Positions 45,664-56,471 of a DNA stretch of 64,000 bases are shown one piece after another. The first letter of the stretch is position 1, and the number at the start of each line of letters is the position of its first letter. The stretch is from contig CM060195.1 in the NCBI GenBank assembly GCA_030549335.1, positions 43,220,991 to 43,284,990 on the forward strand. The letters are read 5' to 3'. This DNA is from Pontederia crassipes (taxonomy: Eukaryota > Streptophyta > Magnoliopsida > Commelinales > Pontederiaceae). The translations under genes and the position numbers were made by a program. A model generated the notes under the pieces. That model was not told the DNA's origin and did not search any database. It saw only the letters and a program-made list of their open reading frames with translations.

Positions 45664-47834
45664 CATCTGTGGTGAGCGCTTGGTGTCTAGCTCCAAGCCC
45701 CATGTTGCATCTTTTCTTCTCAAATTGGTGGTGAAGCTTCACGTCTTTTAAGTTGTGGCAGTCAGAAAGGGAAGAAATAAATCCACACCCGTAACCACAA
45801 TAGAGTCCCCAACCACAATAGTCCCAAAGCAGCAGCAGCACCCAGAGCTCCAACAGTAGCAGATCCGTGAAGCTCCTCCCTTGCCATCAGAAGACAAGAA
45901 GATGACCGACGATGTTGTAAAGGATTTTATCAAGGCCAATGTAGCAATTGTATAATTTAGTGAGAGTATTCCATGGGTTGAAATTGATTAAAGAGAGAAT
46001 TTAAAAAGAAATAAGAATATAATTAGCAAAGGAATATGAATTGAAAGAAATATTAATTCAAGGAGTTAAAATTAGAATAGGATTAAAAATATGGTTAGAA
46101 AGGAAAAAGGAAAAGAAAGAAAGTTAAATTCTAATGGAGTGAAAATTATAATTAGATTGTGATTAGAATTTCAATTTGATTTAAGATCCAAATAAAAACC
46201 TAATGAATATAGGATTCTCAAATATGATAGGATTAAGAGTCTTATGGCTTAAATTTTTTTCAGCAATTAAAATAGTATTTATAATTATTTTAATTCAAAA
46301 AATAAGTGATAAAATATTATGGTATTAACTAATACCAAAAATTAAATTAAAGGAAAAAAATAAAATGATAAGATAAAAGTAGAGTTTTGATTGAGAGAAG
46401 TTATGGAAAAGATAAAAGGAAGTTTAAATTAAATTAGATTTGAGATAAGTATGGTTATGAAATAAGTAGTTAGAATTTAACTAAATCTGAATATTCAAGA
46501 GAGGACAACTAATTATGCATGGTCATGATTGATGGAGAAATAATTCAAAAAATTCTAGTTAAATTTATAAATAGAACCTAAAGGGTGGCCAGAAACTCTA
46601 ATTAGTCTCCACAGAAATTCTGCACTATGAGCTCCTCTTTCTCCTCCGCTTGCACGCGGATCAAAGCATTTCAAAGAGCAATCGAAAGTTGATTTCGAAG
46701 CCCCGACATAGAAGAGCAGCCTCGAGGTGACGGACGTGAGTTTCAAGGTCACACCATGGAGAAATTGTTGGCCAAAATTCGGCGTTTGTGCAGTTTTCAA
46801 GCAACGGAATTTTAGTTGATTTTTCAACCAACTTGAGGAACATTGTGAGATCCCCATGCCATCGATTTTTTGTGACAGGGAACCCTAGATTCTTCTCCTT
46901 TATACTGAGATTATATTGATATAAGTTTTCCATCGATTAGATATTGTATGACATAGATACAATGGCCAAAAGTTGTATAGGAAACACAATTCTCTAGCGG
47001 TGACACAACTCGATCTGAGTTTTGGTTGACATGGCCCAGATTTTGTCAAAACGGCTCGGGTTATGATTGACATGATTTGGGTTCTATAGAACCTAGACCG
47101 AATTTGATTCGAACGTAGATCGGAATCGCGATAACGCAACCCGAGTTCCCGACAGCACGGCTCATGTTTCATACAATGTGGCTCGTGTTGTCCAAGCGCA
47201 TGAATAGAGGTGCAAACCGGCCAACCCATCCCGGGTTCGTAGTACACTCAGACTAGGTTTCGCCTAGCTGAGGCAACAATTTAGAAGTGGGATCACGAGC
47301 TGTGGTCCCATTGATGCGAGTTATTTTTCGAGGGCAGAAACCTATTTTATGTTATGATTGATTATTCTTGATCATGCAAATGGTTCTCATAATGATTTTT
47401 AGTTGATTGAGATCTTTATGAACAATGAATTAGCCCTAGTGATTGATGGAGATCCTTATGATTGATTGATGTCCATTGTGATCAATGGATTGTTACGGCC
47501 GATAGATACTATTGTGATTGATAATAGTAATTGAATTGGATTGTTAATATAATTGAATTGCACATAGTGGCCGATTGATAATTAAATTGCTCCAAAGTGA
47601 TTGATAAACCATTGGTTACGTCCTACTAGATGATGGATAATTGAATTGATATATTGTTAATAAAATGGATAATTGATAGTTGTTGATTGCGTCTTTCATT
47701 GGCTTATGATCAATTGGTAATTGATTTAAGATAATTGAATTGAATTGTAATGAACATTTGTCATTAATAATTTATGATATAGATAGTTACTTTGATTGAT
47801 CAATAGATTATTGTTAATTGATAATTGAATTTAA
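45664..47834. other. Repeat-like DNA without a gene
   Basis: The 45664-45950 part has a CAGCAGCAGCA run and a short plus-strand frame I cannot assign. The 45960-46560 stretch is A-rich. At 46560-47270 there is mixed-GC text with recurring GGCTCGGGTT / GGCCCAGATTTT phrases, retroelement-like in style. At 47330-47830 short TTGATTGAT repeats occur. No domain was recognised. Confidence 0.4.
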
Positions 47835-48455
47835 TGGAGGTCATACGTTGCCTGCCCACCGTCCGATCTAATCGGACGGTGCATTGCCCCTGGTCACTTC
47901 CCTCACCACTACGATCGCCCGGCCACTTCCCTCACCTCTGTGATCACCCGGCCAAGCTCAACCTCTCCGACGGAATGCCTCATCACTTCGAGAGCCTGCT
48001 CGTCATCGACGGATGCACGGGTGGATGGTTCTCATCTCTTCACATCGAAGTCGTCTCAAAATCCTTTGCTAAATTTCGAGCTTAATTTGATCTCCCATGG
48101 TCAAGATTTGAGGCCGCAAGTGACCAAGATCCATGGCGGCCACAGCCAAAGGGACGACCTTTATCTTCCTTCTCTGCCTCCTCGTCGTCCCCTTCATCTT
48201 TGGTGACTTCGCCAATGGGGATCTCATCTCTGCCCTCGACCGATAGGAGGCCCATCTCCAATGCCTCGAGGCCCTCATCGGGTCCCTCTCCACCTCCATG
48301 TCAGTGGTTGAGGCCGCATACGAGAGCATCCTGGTCGGGGCAAGAGCGGAGGGGCGCCGGGGTGGGCGGAGGCGGCCGCAGCGCTCTATCGCCCACCATC
48401 CAATTAGATTGGATGGTGGGCGGGCGGCGTACGAGGGTCATACGCCTTATGAGGG
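47835..48455 (+). mobile_element. Small element with palindromic inverted ends carrying a gene-like fragment
   Basis: The left end (GGAGGTCATACGTTGCCTGC) and the right end read on the minus strand (GACCCTCGTACGCCGCCCGC) match imperfectly. Each is followed by a hairpin: CCACCGTCCGATCTAATCGG at the left, CCACCATCCAATCTAATTGG at the right. The hairpin design resembles the CCGTCCGATCGGACGG palindrome of MULE 1. No clean target duplication was found (a second GAGGGTCATAC lies just outside the right end), so the superfamily is inferred. The interior is GC-rich and includes a coding-like stretch. Confidence 0.6.
48135..48357 (+). pseudogene. Captured gene-like fragment with signal-peptide-like start
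   Basis: From an ATG at 48135 the frame reads MAATAKGT, a hydrophobic stretch FIFLLCLLVVPFIFG, then DFANGDLISALDR, an in-frame TAG, then EAHLQCLEALIGSLSTSMS and VVEAAYESILVG. The GC-rich codon use and hydrophobic N-terminus followed by a helical segment look like a host gene exon, and its position inside an element with inverted ends suggests capture as in Pack-MULEs. I do not recognise the parent family. The in-frame stop means it is not functional as read. Confidence 0.45.
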
Positions 48456-49499
48456 TCATACATTAAATCATTAATAATTATCCTGATCAATCATGAATTG
48501 GTTGTAGATATTTGTTTAATCGTTTATAGATCTATTATAGTATTGATATTTGACATTGATATATAGTCGAGATCGTTTATTGTTATGAGTGATCCTACAT
48601 ATTGAAATTTCTCATTGTTTACCCATATACTTGGATTTGTGCATGATGAGATGATGACGATGATGAGACGATTGTGGCTCCTCTAACGATTGATATGCAC
48701 ATTAATAAGATTTCCTATTGTATAGTTGTAGGCTCATAACTCACAGGTCACTATATATTGTATAATTTGTTATGGATGGCCCTACGTATTGAGATTTCTG
48801 AATTTTCCCCTATATTTGGATCCGTGCAGGATGAGATGTCGATGATGAGATGGTTGGTGGCTCCTATAATGATTGCTATGCACATTGGATATGAACATTA
48901 ATAAAATCTCCTATTGTATAGTTGTAGGCCCATAACTCACAAGTCACTATATATTATATAAAGAGCTTCTGCATATTGTAAAGGTCATTGCATTTTAGTC
49001 TTCCGCTATTGTAAGTCAGTATGTTGACAATCAAAGTTAGAAAAATAGTTAAGTCATAGAATTGAGTAATACCACTGAAATATTCTTCTGGACAGAAAAA
49101 CAATCTTAGGGGTATTTGAACAAGATCAAGCCGCTATATGTCCATGTTTCCAAGAGGTACATCGGAAAATCCCTCTGGATTAAAGGTTCTGACGTCGTCG
49201 TGACATCAACATCGTCTCATCTCCTGCGTCGGCTTGGAGGGATGATTCACTCTTAACACAGTAGGACCGCATCCAAAGTGCCATCGTCCGCTGCAAGTGG
49301 TCATTCACCATATGGCCTCCACATTGCGTGCACAATGGAACTTTAGTTTTTTTATAAATAGAAAAAAAATAAAGATAAGATAAAGGACATCATGTGGAAA
49401 AACTTGAGTGATCATTGCAACAAAATTAAGGAACTAAATTTATTAAATTCTTAGTTCAAAGTCGTATGGAAAAAAGTTAAAGTTCGGGTTATCTTTAAT
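48456..49499. other. Gene-free DNA with an imperfect duplication
   Basis: A block of about 250 bp (48590-48760 and 48780-48960) recurs with GATGAGATG(A/T)(C/T)GATGATGAGA, CCTATTGTATAGTTGTAGGC and CATAACTCACA(G/A)GTCACTATATAT. No gene recognised; 49150-49310 has higher GC without an assignable frame. Confidence 0.55.
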
Positions 49500-49579
49500 G
49501 AAATAACTTTTTTTGTACATGCAATCTTTAATACATTAAAAAAGTCGAACATGATAGCAAAAGGACATTGTACCGAAAA

Positions 49580-51480
49580 AATAAAGTAAATTTCAGCAAT
49601 GGACATCTAACTGAATAGGTATTCTCGATATAGTTACATAATTCACTTTTTAACCTCATGGTTATCGAAAGTTAAAGTTATTGCAATCGCTTATCTCCCG
49701 CATAATGGTGGATCCCTGATGTGAATTCGCACGCTGCACACGTTTTGTCTCTCCTCCGCATCATATTTTAAAGAATATCATGCTAGCATTTTTTCTTCTT
49801 CACTGAAATTTAATTTTATATTTATATATTCAATTAACTTTTCAAAATGTTTAGACATGATTGTCCAACTTTTCGAAAACTTTAATCATAGTCATTATTA
49901 AAAACATTAAAAAATAAAAAGAGACAAAATAGAATAATAATAAATAAATAATATATAAAATAAAATAAAAATAAATCCAATTATCAGCCAGGTGGTAGAT
50001 CTTTTATGAGTCTACAACCTCTTATTTAATTTTCAAAAGTTTCAATTATAATCATGATTAAATTAATTAAAAATATTTTAAATGTCAAAATAAAAAAACA
50101 AAAAATGAAAATAAAAATGACAAGGAAATTAAACTTTTGTAACCATTTAAGTATTTTTAATAAAAAAATACGATTATATTAGTATTTTCTCTCTCTTCAT
50201 TCAAAATTTAAAATAATAAAAATGTTAAAAAAAATGTAGCTGTTTATAAAGGGCTGTCCTCTCTCGCTGATATTAGACCTTTGTCCAACCACTTCGAATA
50301 CTACAGCTTAGATGGAAAAATAAATATAACCTTTTTGCTCGTGGGACCCAACACCAAAGCATCTCTTGTCTCCCTCCCCCATCCTCCCTTAATCTCTCTT
50401 TCCCCTCTCTAACTCCCTCTTTCCCTTTGTCTTGATTTAGTTGATTTGGTCTTTTCACACAAGCAGGAAATACTAAATGGAGAGAGTAAAATAGACTTGG
50501 GAGAAGTTGAAGAAGATGACGGCATGATTGAGTGGACTCGCCGAAGACGACGCCCTCTCTCTTTCTCCTAAAAAAATTATTTTATTTTTTTCTTCCTTTT
50601 TAATCCACGATTTTTTAACTTTTACGAATTAAAATAGAGGAAATAAATCACTTTATTATTTTAGCGAGGACATAAGTAAAACTTCTTTCTTTATTCAGTT
50701 CATTGATAAAGCACTAGTCTCAAGTCTCAATTTCTTTTTCTATCAGTATTCCTCATATTCACAAGATACTAGCATGATCGTCGGTCAAAAATTTGTATCC
50801 CCTTCAGGAGATTGGTTACAACAATCCACTCCGACGATGATGTACTCGACTTTCCCTTTTTTGTAAAAGTTTTCTTGGCTTTCGTTTAAGAGAATGCGAG
50901 GAGGCCGCAAGGATGATAATAAATTATTTTTGTTCAATAATATTTGGCCGATTCAGCAAATTAGATAAAAAAGAATTGTATGTTCTTTTTTCCTATTTTA
51001 ATATTATATTTAATACAAAAAAATTGGGCAGCTAACCTAGTCTGATGGATCCGAACGGATTGTATTCAAATCGCGTCGGATTGATTCAAGTGATTATTAG
51101 CACGGCCTACAACCCAACATGCCATGATTTTCGATAGTGTCAACTGACTTGAGATGCTATCAAATTTGATTTGATTGGCCTGACCCATCTTTAAGTATAA
51201 CCTCTTTATGAGGCTACTATCCTTATTGATTTATTTATTATTCTATTATTTATTATTTTAATTTTTAGTGACGATCTTGATTACATTTTTTGAAAAATTA
51301 AATGGTTATGCTTGAAATTTTTGAAAAATTAAATAACCATATATATAAAAAAGTTAAGTTTGACTTGATGAGAGAGAAAAATACGGATGACATACTTTTA
51401 ATTTTTTATAATCCGAAGAGAGAAAATACTGATAACAAGTAGGCATTCCCGCCAGCGACACACGAAACAAGCGATAGGCC
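49580..51480. other. About 1.9 kb of DNA inserted in the 3' flank of UGT copy 2
   Basis: Similarity to the copy 1 3' flank covers 49500-49580, stops, and resumes at the stop codon near 51519. The intervening DNA is AT-rich with a CT-rich patch at 50370-50440. I found no inverted ends or coding domain, so its nature is unknown; it could equally be sequence lost from copy 1. Confidence 0.6.
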
Positions 51481-51518
51481 ATCACGTGATATATTCTAAA
51501 TTGAATGACCGTTATGTC

Positions 51519-52951
51519 CTAGGGCAATCCCTTCCACTTGCTGACCACCTTGGCGATGGCCACATAGGTGGCGCCGCCGGGCTCCAAGCCTTTGGCGGCC
51601 GCCTCCCCAAGCTCCGCCGCCCACTTCTTGGCCGCTTTCCCCTGCTGCCCGTCCATCAGCTCCTTCACCACTCTTGCGACCTCTTCCTTGCGGACCACCC
51701 CGTCCGCCCCGGGACACACCTGAATGGCCACCTTGGCGTCCTCCGCCAGCAACTGGGCGTTCACTTGTTGTTCCGCGAAGAACGGCCACGCCACCATGGC
51801 GACTCCAGCCACCATGCTTTCCATCGTCGAGTTCCACCCGCAGTGGCTCAGGAAGCCGCCAGTGGCGGGGTGGTTCAGCACCGCCACCTGCGGCGCCCAC
51901 GAGGGCACCAGCAGGCCAACGTCCGTGGTGCGCTGCACGAATCCGGCGGGAAGGAAGCCAAAGGGGTCGTCCTTGCTTATGACGCTGAAGTATGCGGCGT
52001 TCGCCACGCCTTCGCTGGGGCTTCTGATCACCCACAGGAACCGCTGCCCGCTCTGCTCCAATCCTAGCGCGATCTCGTCCATTTGCTCCCTCGTCAGCGT
52101 CCCCCCGCTCCCGAAGGACACGAAGAGGACCGAGCCGGTCGGCTGCTTGTCCAACCACTCCAAACATCCGGACCGGTCCACCTCCAACGGCGTTCCTTCG
52201 TTGATCAGAGGCCCGACAGGATAAACCGGCGGCCGTCCCGGTTCGTGCGCCCGGAGCACGGCGGCCGCACCCGGCTCCATGGCGTCGAAGCTGTTGACCA
52301 GAATTCCGTCAGCCTTACGGTACTGGCGAGCCTGATGGAGCATGCACCTGTAAGCGTCGTTGGTCCGGTCCTGCAAGGGCATGAAAAGTTTGCCCCCGGG
52401 GATGGATACGCAGCCCGGAAGCTCCAACGGCCCCGGGAGGTCGCGGAACTCGCCTTGAAGGCAGCGTCGAGCTCCGGAAGGTGGAAAATAATGGAGAGGC
52501 AGAAGAGGTTCGTGGGGAAGAACATGTAGGCCGGAATGTGGTGCGAGCGGGCGGCGTCGAGGAGGTCTGTGCCGAAAAGGTCGGCCAGGAAGGCCACGAC
52601 GTTGGCGCCGGACTGGATTATGTCGGAGAGCGCGGCGCGGGCGGCGGGGACAGATCGGGTGGCGTCAAAGCATATCACGGTCTCGATGGCAGCGTCCGGC
52701 GGGAGGTCGTCGTGGGGAACTGGCGGGAGGACGCGCGAGTGGATGGAGGGCGGGAGGGAGGAGAGCAAGGTGTTCTGCGCCTTGTTCTCGCCGGAGGTTT
52801 GGATGGTGAGGATGGTGACGGAGAAGCCGTGGAGGTCGATGAGGCGCTTCGCCAACTCTACCATGGGGATCAGGTGACCGAGACCGTGCGTCGGCATCAT
52901 CACTACGTGAGGCCTGCCTTGGGCTGCTGCCGCTGCTGTGCCGTTCTCCAT
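51519..52951 (-). pseudogene. UGT72B-type glycosyltransferase paralogue with a one-base frameshift
   Basis: Near-identical partner of 13851-15290, same strand. The N-terminal frame (from ATG 52951) keeps THGLGHLIP with the catalytic histidine and ADLFGTD with the aspartate. Relative to copy 1 one G of the AAGGGCGAG stretch is missing (CTCGCCTTG at 52450-52458 on the plus strand against CTCGCCCTTG), shifting the frame after about residue 168. The remaining 300 or so codons are open in the other frame and retain the whole PSPG box, including HCGWNST and the final AEQ. The rest of the copy is well preserved, so the lesion is recent or an assembly error. If the deletion is real, the protein would be truncated at about 250 residues and lack the sugar-donor site. 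Confidence 0.9.
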
Positions 52952-53140
52952 CTGCCGCACTTCTAAGAGCTCTCGAGAGGTGGTGAAGTGATCAAAAGGA
53001 AGGAGAGAGAGAGATAGTGAGTGAGTGATCGAGTGAGGGAGAGGGAGAGAGCAGTTGCTACGTTCTTATTTCTAGTAGTAGATGGCGGCAAGTACAACTG
53101 ATGCTGAGAAAACCGGCGTGATTGGCCCGATTTGCAGCGA
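52952..53140 (-). promoter_or_regulatory. Leader and decayed core promoter of UGT copy 2
   Basis: The leader is CT-rich on the minus strand (GA-rich 52985-53055 on plus), like copy 1. At the position matching the copy 1 TATA box (minus-strand CTATAAATTGGA) copy 2 reads CTGCAAATCGGG (53139-53128), so the TATA core is lost while the flanking CCAATCA(T/C)GC is kept. An upstream in-frame GTG at 52960 is not a credible start. Confidence 0.75.
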
Positions 53141-53172
53141 TTCTATTTTTTTTCAATTTTTAATAAAATTTA

Positions 53173-53774
53173 GGATTATTTTCATAAATCATCCTAAATT
53201 ATCATAATTTTTTATCTCTAACTCTGAATTATAAACTTATTTTTTATTTTTAAACTATCATAATTTTTTCAATTAATAATCCACTCGTCACATTTTTTGT
53301 TGACTTTACTTTTCATTTATGAAAAATTACCCTTTCATCGACAATACATCAAGTAAAAAAAGCAGGAGCTCGTCGGCAATCTCCGCATCCGATGATGACA
53401 AAGAAAATGACGAGCTCCGACGAAGGTCGCCCCCTCTCTTTTCCTCTTTCCTTGTGCACGCCGCACACAGGAGAAAAGCCAGCATGCACAGGGAAAGAAG
53501 GAAAGATCAGGGTGAGACTTCATCATCGTGGAATGGAAAGGCTTCTTCGTTGACGAGCTCCATACCGTTTTCTTATTTGATGTGTTATATGAAGGGATAA
53601 TTTCGACTTTTCATAAATGAAAAAAATGAAGTTAATAGAAAAGTTAACAGAAGTCGACGAAAGGATTAAATTGAAAAAATCATAATAGTTTAAGAATCTA
53701 AAAAAATAAATTCATAATTTAAAGTTAGACGTAAAAAATTATGATTATTTAAAGATGATTTATGAAAATAATCT
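53173..53774. mobile_element. Mutator-type MITE in the promoter of UGT copy 2 (602 bp)
   Basis: A perfect 9-bp direct repeat TAAAATTTA flanks it (53164-53172 and 53775-53783). The arms are inverted for about 110 bp: the left starts GGATTATTTTCATAAATCAT and the right, read on the minus strand, AGATTATTTTCATAAATCAT. Copy 1 has the uninterrupted site (15480-15500), so this is a polymorphism between the paralogues. The centre (53360-53580) is GC-richer and holds a 90-codon frame I do not recognise. Confidence 0.92.
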
Positions 53775-53789
53775 TAAAATTTAACTACA

Positions 53790-55140
53790 TGGTAAATTGG
53801 TAGTGCAGTCAAAACTATATATATACAAAATAATAAATAAAAAAAATCAATACAGATCTAAGATACCTATCCAAAAAATTTCGCAACTAACCGTATAACT
53901 TCCATTTACCTAATAATAAAGCTTTGTCAATTTTATGCTTAATTCTCTTTCACCTAACTATTGGTACTTTTCTTTCTAAAATTCTTAACAAGTATTTTCA
54001 GTCTTTACAATTTTAGAGAATTGTCTAAGATTATAATGCTATTTCAATTGTATAGCTTCAGTTTTTTGAAAACTAAAACGGATGGCGAGGAGGTCAAATA
54101 TAAATAGGAAAAATAACGAGGAATAAGTGACTGAGTGGATACTTTTATAAGTTAAGAAGAACATTATATTTAAGAGGAATACATTTCCTATCATAACTAT
54201 GTATAAGCTTTAACTAATATTCTAGATTTTTACAACCGTGTTCCTCCACATCATACCAAATGAAGAGAGAAGTTTGTACTCCAATTCGAATATTTTGACA
54301 CTGCTTACATTTTTTCTAAAAAAAATGTGAACACTGAACATTTTTGTATTGTCTGTTTTCCCAAGACATTTGTACATCCAAAAAAGTGTGTTCCATCTTT
54401 CAATTATTTTAGCTTTGATCCACATTGTGAAATGAACCCAAAGGACCACATGAGCTAAAACGTGGTCCTCCCTGTCTGTGTAAATATAAAATTTGGACAA
54501 TAAACAATCAATTAGTATATAACAAAATTCATTTTATATATTATAAAATTGATATATTGCACTATACTACATAAAGTAATAGGGCAATTGACGTACGGTA
54601 GAAATCAATTTTATTATTTAATGAGTCAACCAATTTATTGTAATATGCGCAAATATTTAGTGTCCTAACTCTTTTATATCGAAAATTTGTTAATACTTCT
54701 CATTGGGAGCTTTGACAATAAAAAAGCTTCTTACTCAATTTGATGGGAAAAAATTAACCCACTTTCATTAATATGCTAATCTTAGACCAGGGATTAGGGA
54801 AGTCGATAATTAGCATTTTGCTATTTCGATTTGATAAAGCTAAAACACTGACATCATAAGTAAAACAAAAACAACATGCAATAATAATAAGTTAAAATGA
54901 ATGTGACCAGCAGCATTATTATATAGTCCAATGTTCTAGGCACAGACGATACGGCACACAACTAATCCCTGATTTCTGGTCGCGTAACTTGTCACCTATA
55001 GAATTCTTAAATTTTTTTAGAATTCTCAAATTTGATTCAGAAAGTTACAGGTTTGACGAAAATTTGCCATACTTTTAATCACATATTGAATTAGTCAAAT
55101 TGATTAAGATTTATTAATTTTATGTGAATTTAGATACACT
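53790..55140 (-). other. Distal 5' flank of UGT copy 2, shared with copy 1
   Basis: Blocks match 15500-17050 and then 18410-18550, with AATGAATGTGACCA at 54896 and AAAGTTAC...TTTGACGAAAATT at 55040. No gene seen. Confidence 0.7.
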
Positions 55141-55344
55141 AGAAAAAAAATCTAAATTGTTCAACTAATAAATAATAAATATAAAAAATGTTCTCAAAAA
55201 ATAATTAATAATTATTTGGCTAAAGAAATAATTTTGATTTTTAATTAATAATTAAACAAGTAAAAGAAGAAAGAATAAATAAATCATGATCACTGAATTT
55301 AAAAGTATAATTTGATGATTAAAATTTCTTTTGACATACATCAG

Positions 55345-55349
<5 letters not shown>

Positions 55350-55377
<28 letters not shown>
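55350..55377. repeat. (AT)n microsatellite
   Basis: 28 bases of AT dinucleotide. Confidence 0.95.
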
Positions 55378-55379
<2 letters not shown>

Positions 55380-55419
55380 CATCAAATTATTATTGCATTT
55401 TTTACAATAAAAACTAGGG

Positions 55420-56012
55420 TAGAATCGATGCCTGGTTTTAGTTGATCATGTCAAACGAAAATCAAAGTTAGAATTCGAGGTAAGAACCGAGTGTCACATA
55501 ACCTCGCTTCACCTTATCTTTTTGTTTTCAACTTCTTTTTTATGCGCTTCTTTTTTCAAATAATTTTTCTTCTAAGATTTTCTCTCTTATATTTCTCAAA
55601 TAAAATATTTTATACATTAGATATAATATATTTATAATAGAATGATTAATTTAATATTATTTATAATTTGTTATTTCCCTCTCTTATATTTCTCCCATAT
55701 TTTTTATATTTTGTTAAAAATAATTTATCATAAATATTATTTATTATATTTTAATAATATATCTTTTAAATAAAATAGCATAAATAATTTTAATTATTAT
55801 TAATTAATAAAATTATATTTTATATCTGCATTTTCTATATTTTATTCAAGCATCCAACTACTTTATCATATCAACTTTTTTATATCATGTCAATTATGTA
55901 GTTCATCATCATTATGTTTCATTCTATTCAAACACATATCGAACTAACATTTCAATTCAATAAACTATGTAGAACTTGAAAGAATTGTGAATCTACTTCT
56001 CAAACGCTACCA
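55420..56012. mobile_element. One arm of a foldback element related to 20912-21998
   Basis: The right terminus, read on the minus strand, begins GCGTTTGAGAAGTAGATTCA and runs through TTCAAGTTCT, GATATGTGTTTGAAT and AGTTGATATG, matching the arms of the 20912-21998 element in order. TCTTTTTGTTTTCAA near 55518 matches the centre of that element. No left arm is seen, so it is partial. Confidence 0.55.
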
Positions 56013-56434
56013 TGAGGAAAAAAATACACAAAATATCCTTCAACTTTAATATTTTCGTAACGCTATCTTTCAACTTCACTTTGTAATAAGATTGTCATCC
56101 ATTTTTTTAACTCGTTTCACCAACTATCTTTTGACCTTTGATAGACAGTTTTCCAATGACTATGTTGACATGGCACCATGTGGCGATTTCTCTATCCATC
56201 ACGCAAGAAAAAAAGTCCGACGTGGAATTATTAAAAATAAAATAATACTAAAAAAATGATGACGTCGAAGGAGGCACCAAAGGGGAGAGGGCACTGGTCC
56301 TCCCCTCGTGCACAGTGGGCCACCTCCCCGGGAGGGGGGAGGCGGCTCCTCTCCCTCTGTGCGCCTCTCCAGTGCAGGAGAAGCGCCCCCCCAACCCCAC
56401 CCCCCTTCTTCTCTAGCGAGAAGAGAGAGGGAGG

Positions 56435-56471
<37 letters not shown>

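Noticed and set aside
52205..52960. Use of an upstream start giving four extra residues in UGT copy 2
   Set aside because: The codon at 52960 is GTG, not ATG; alignment with copy 1 places the start at 52951.
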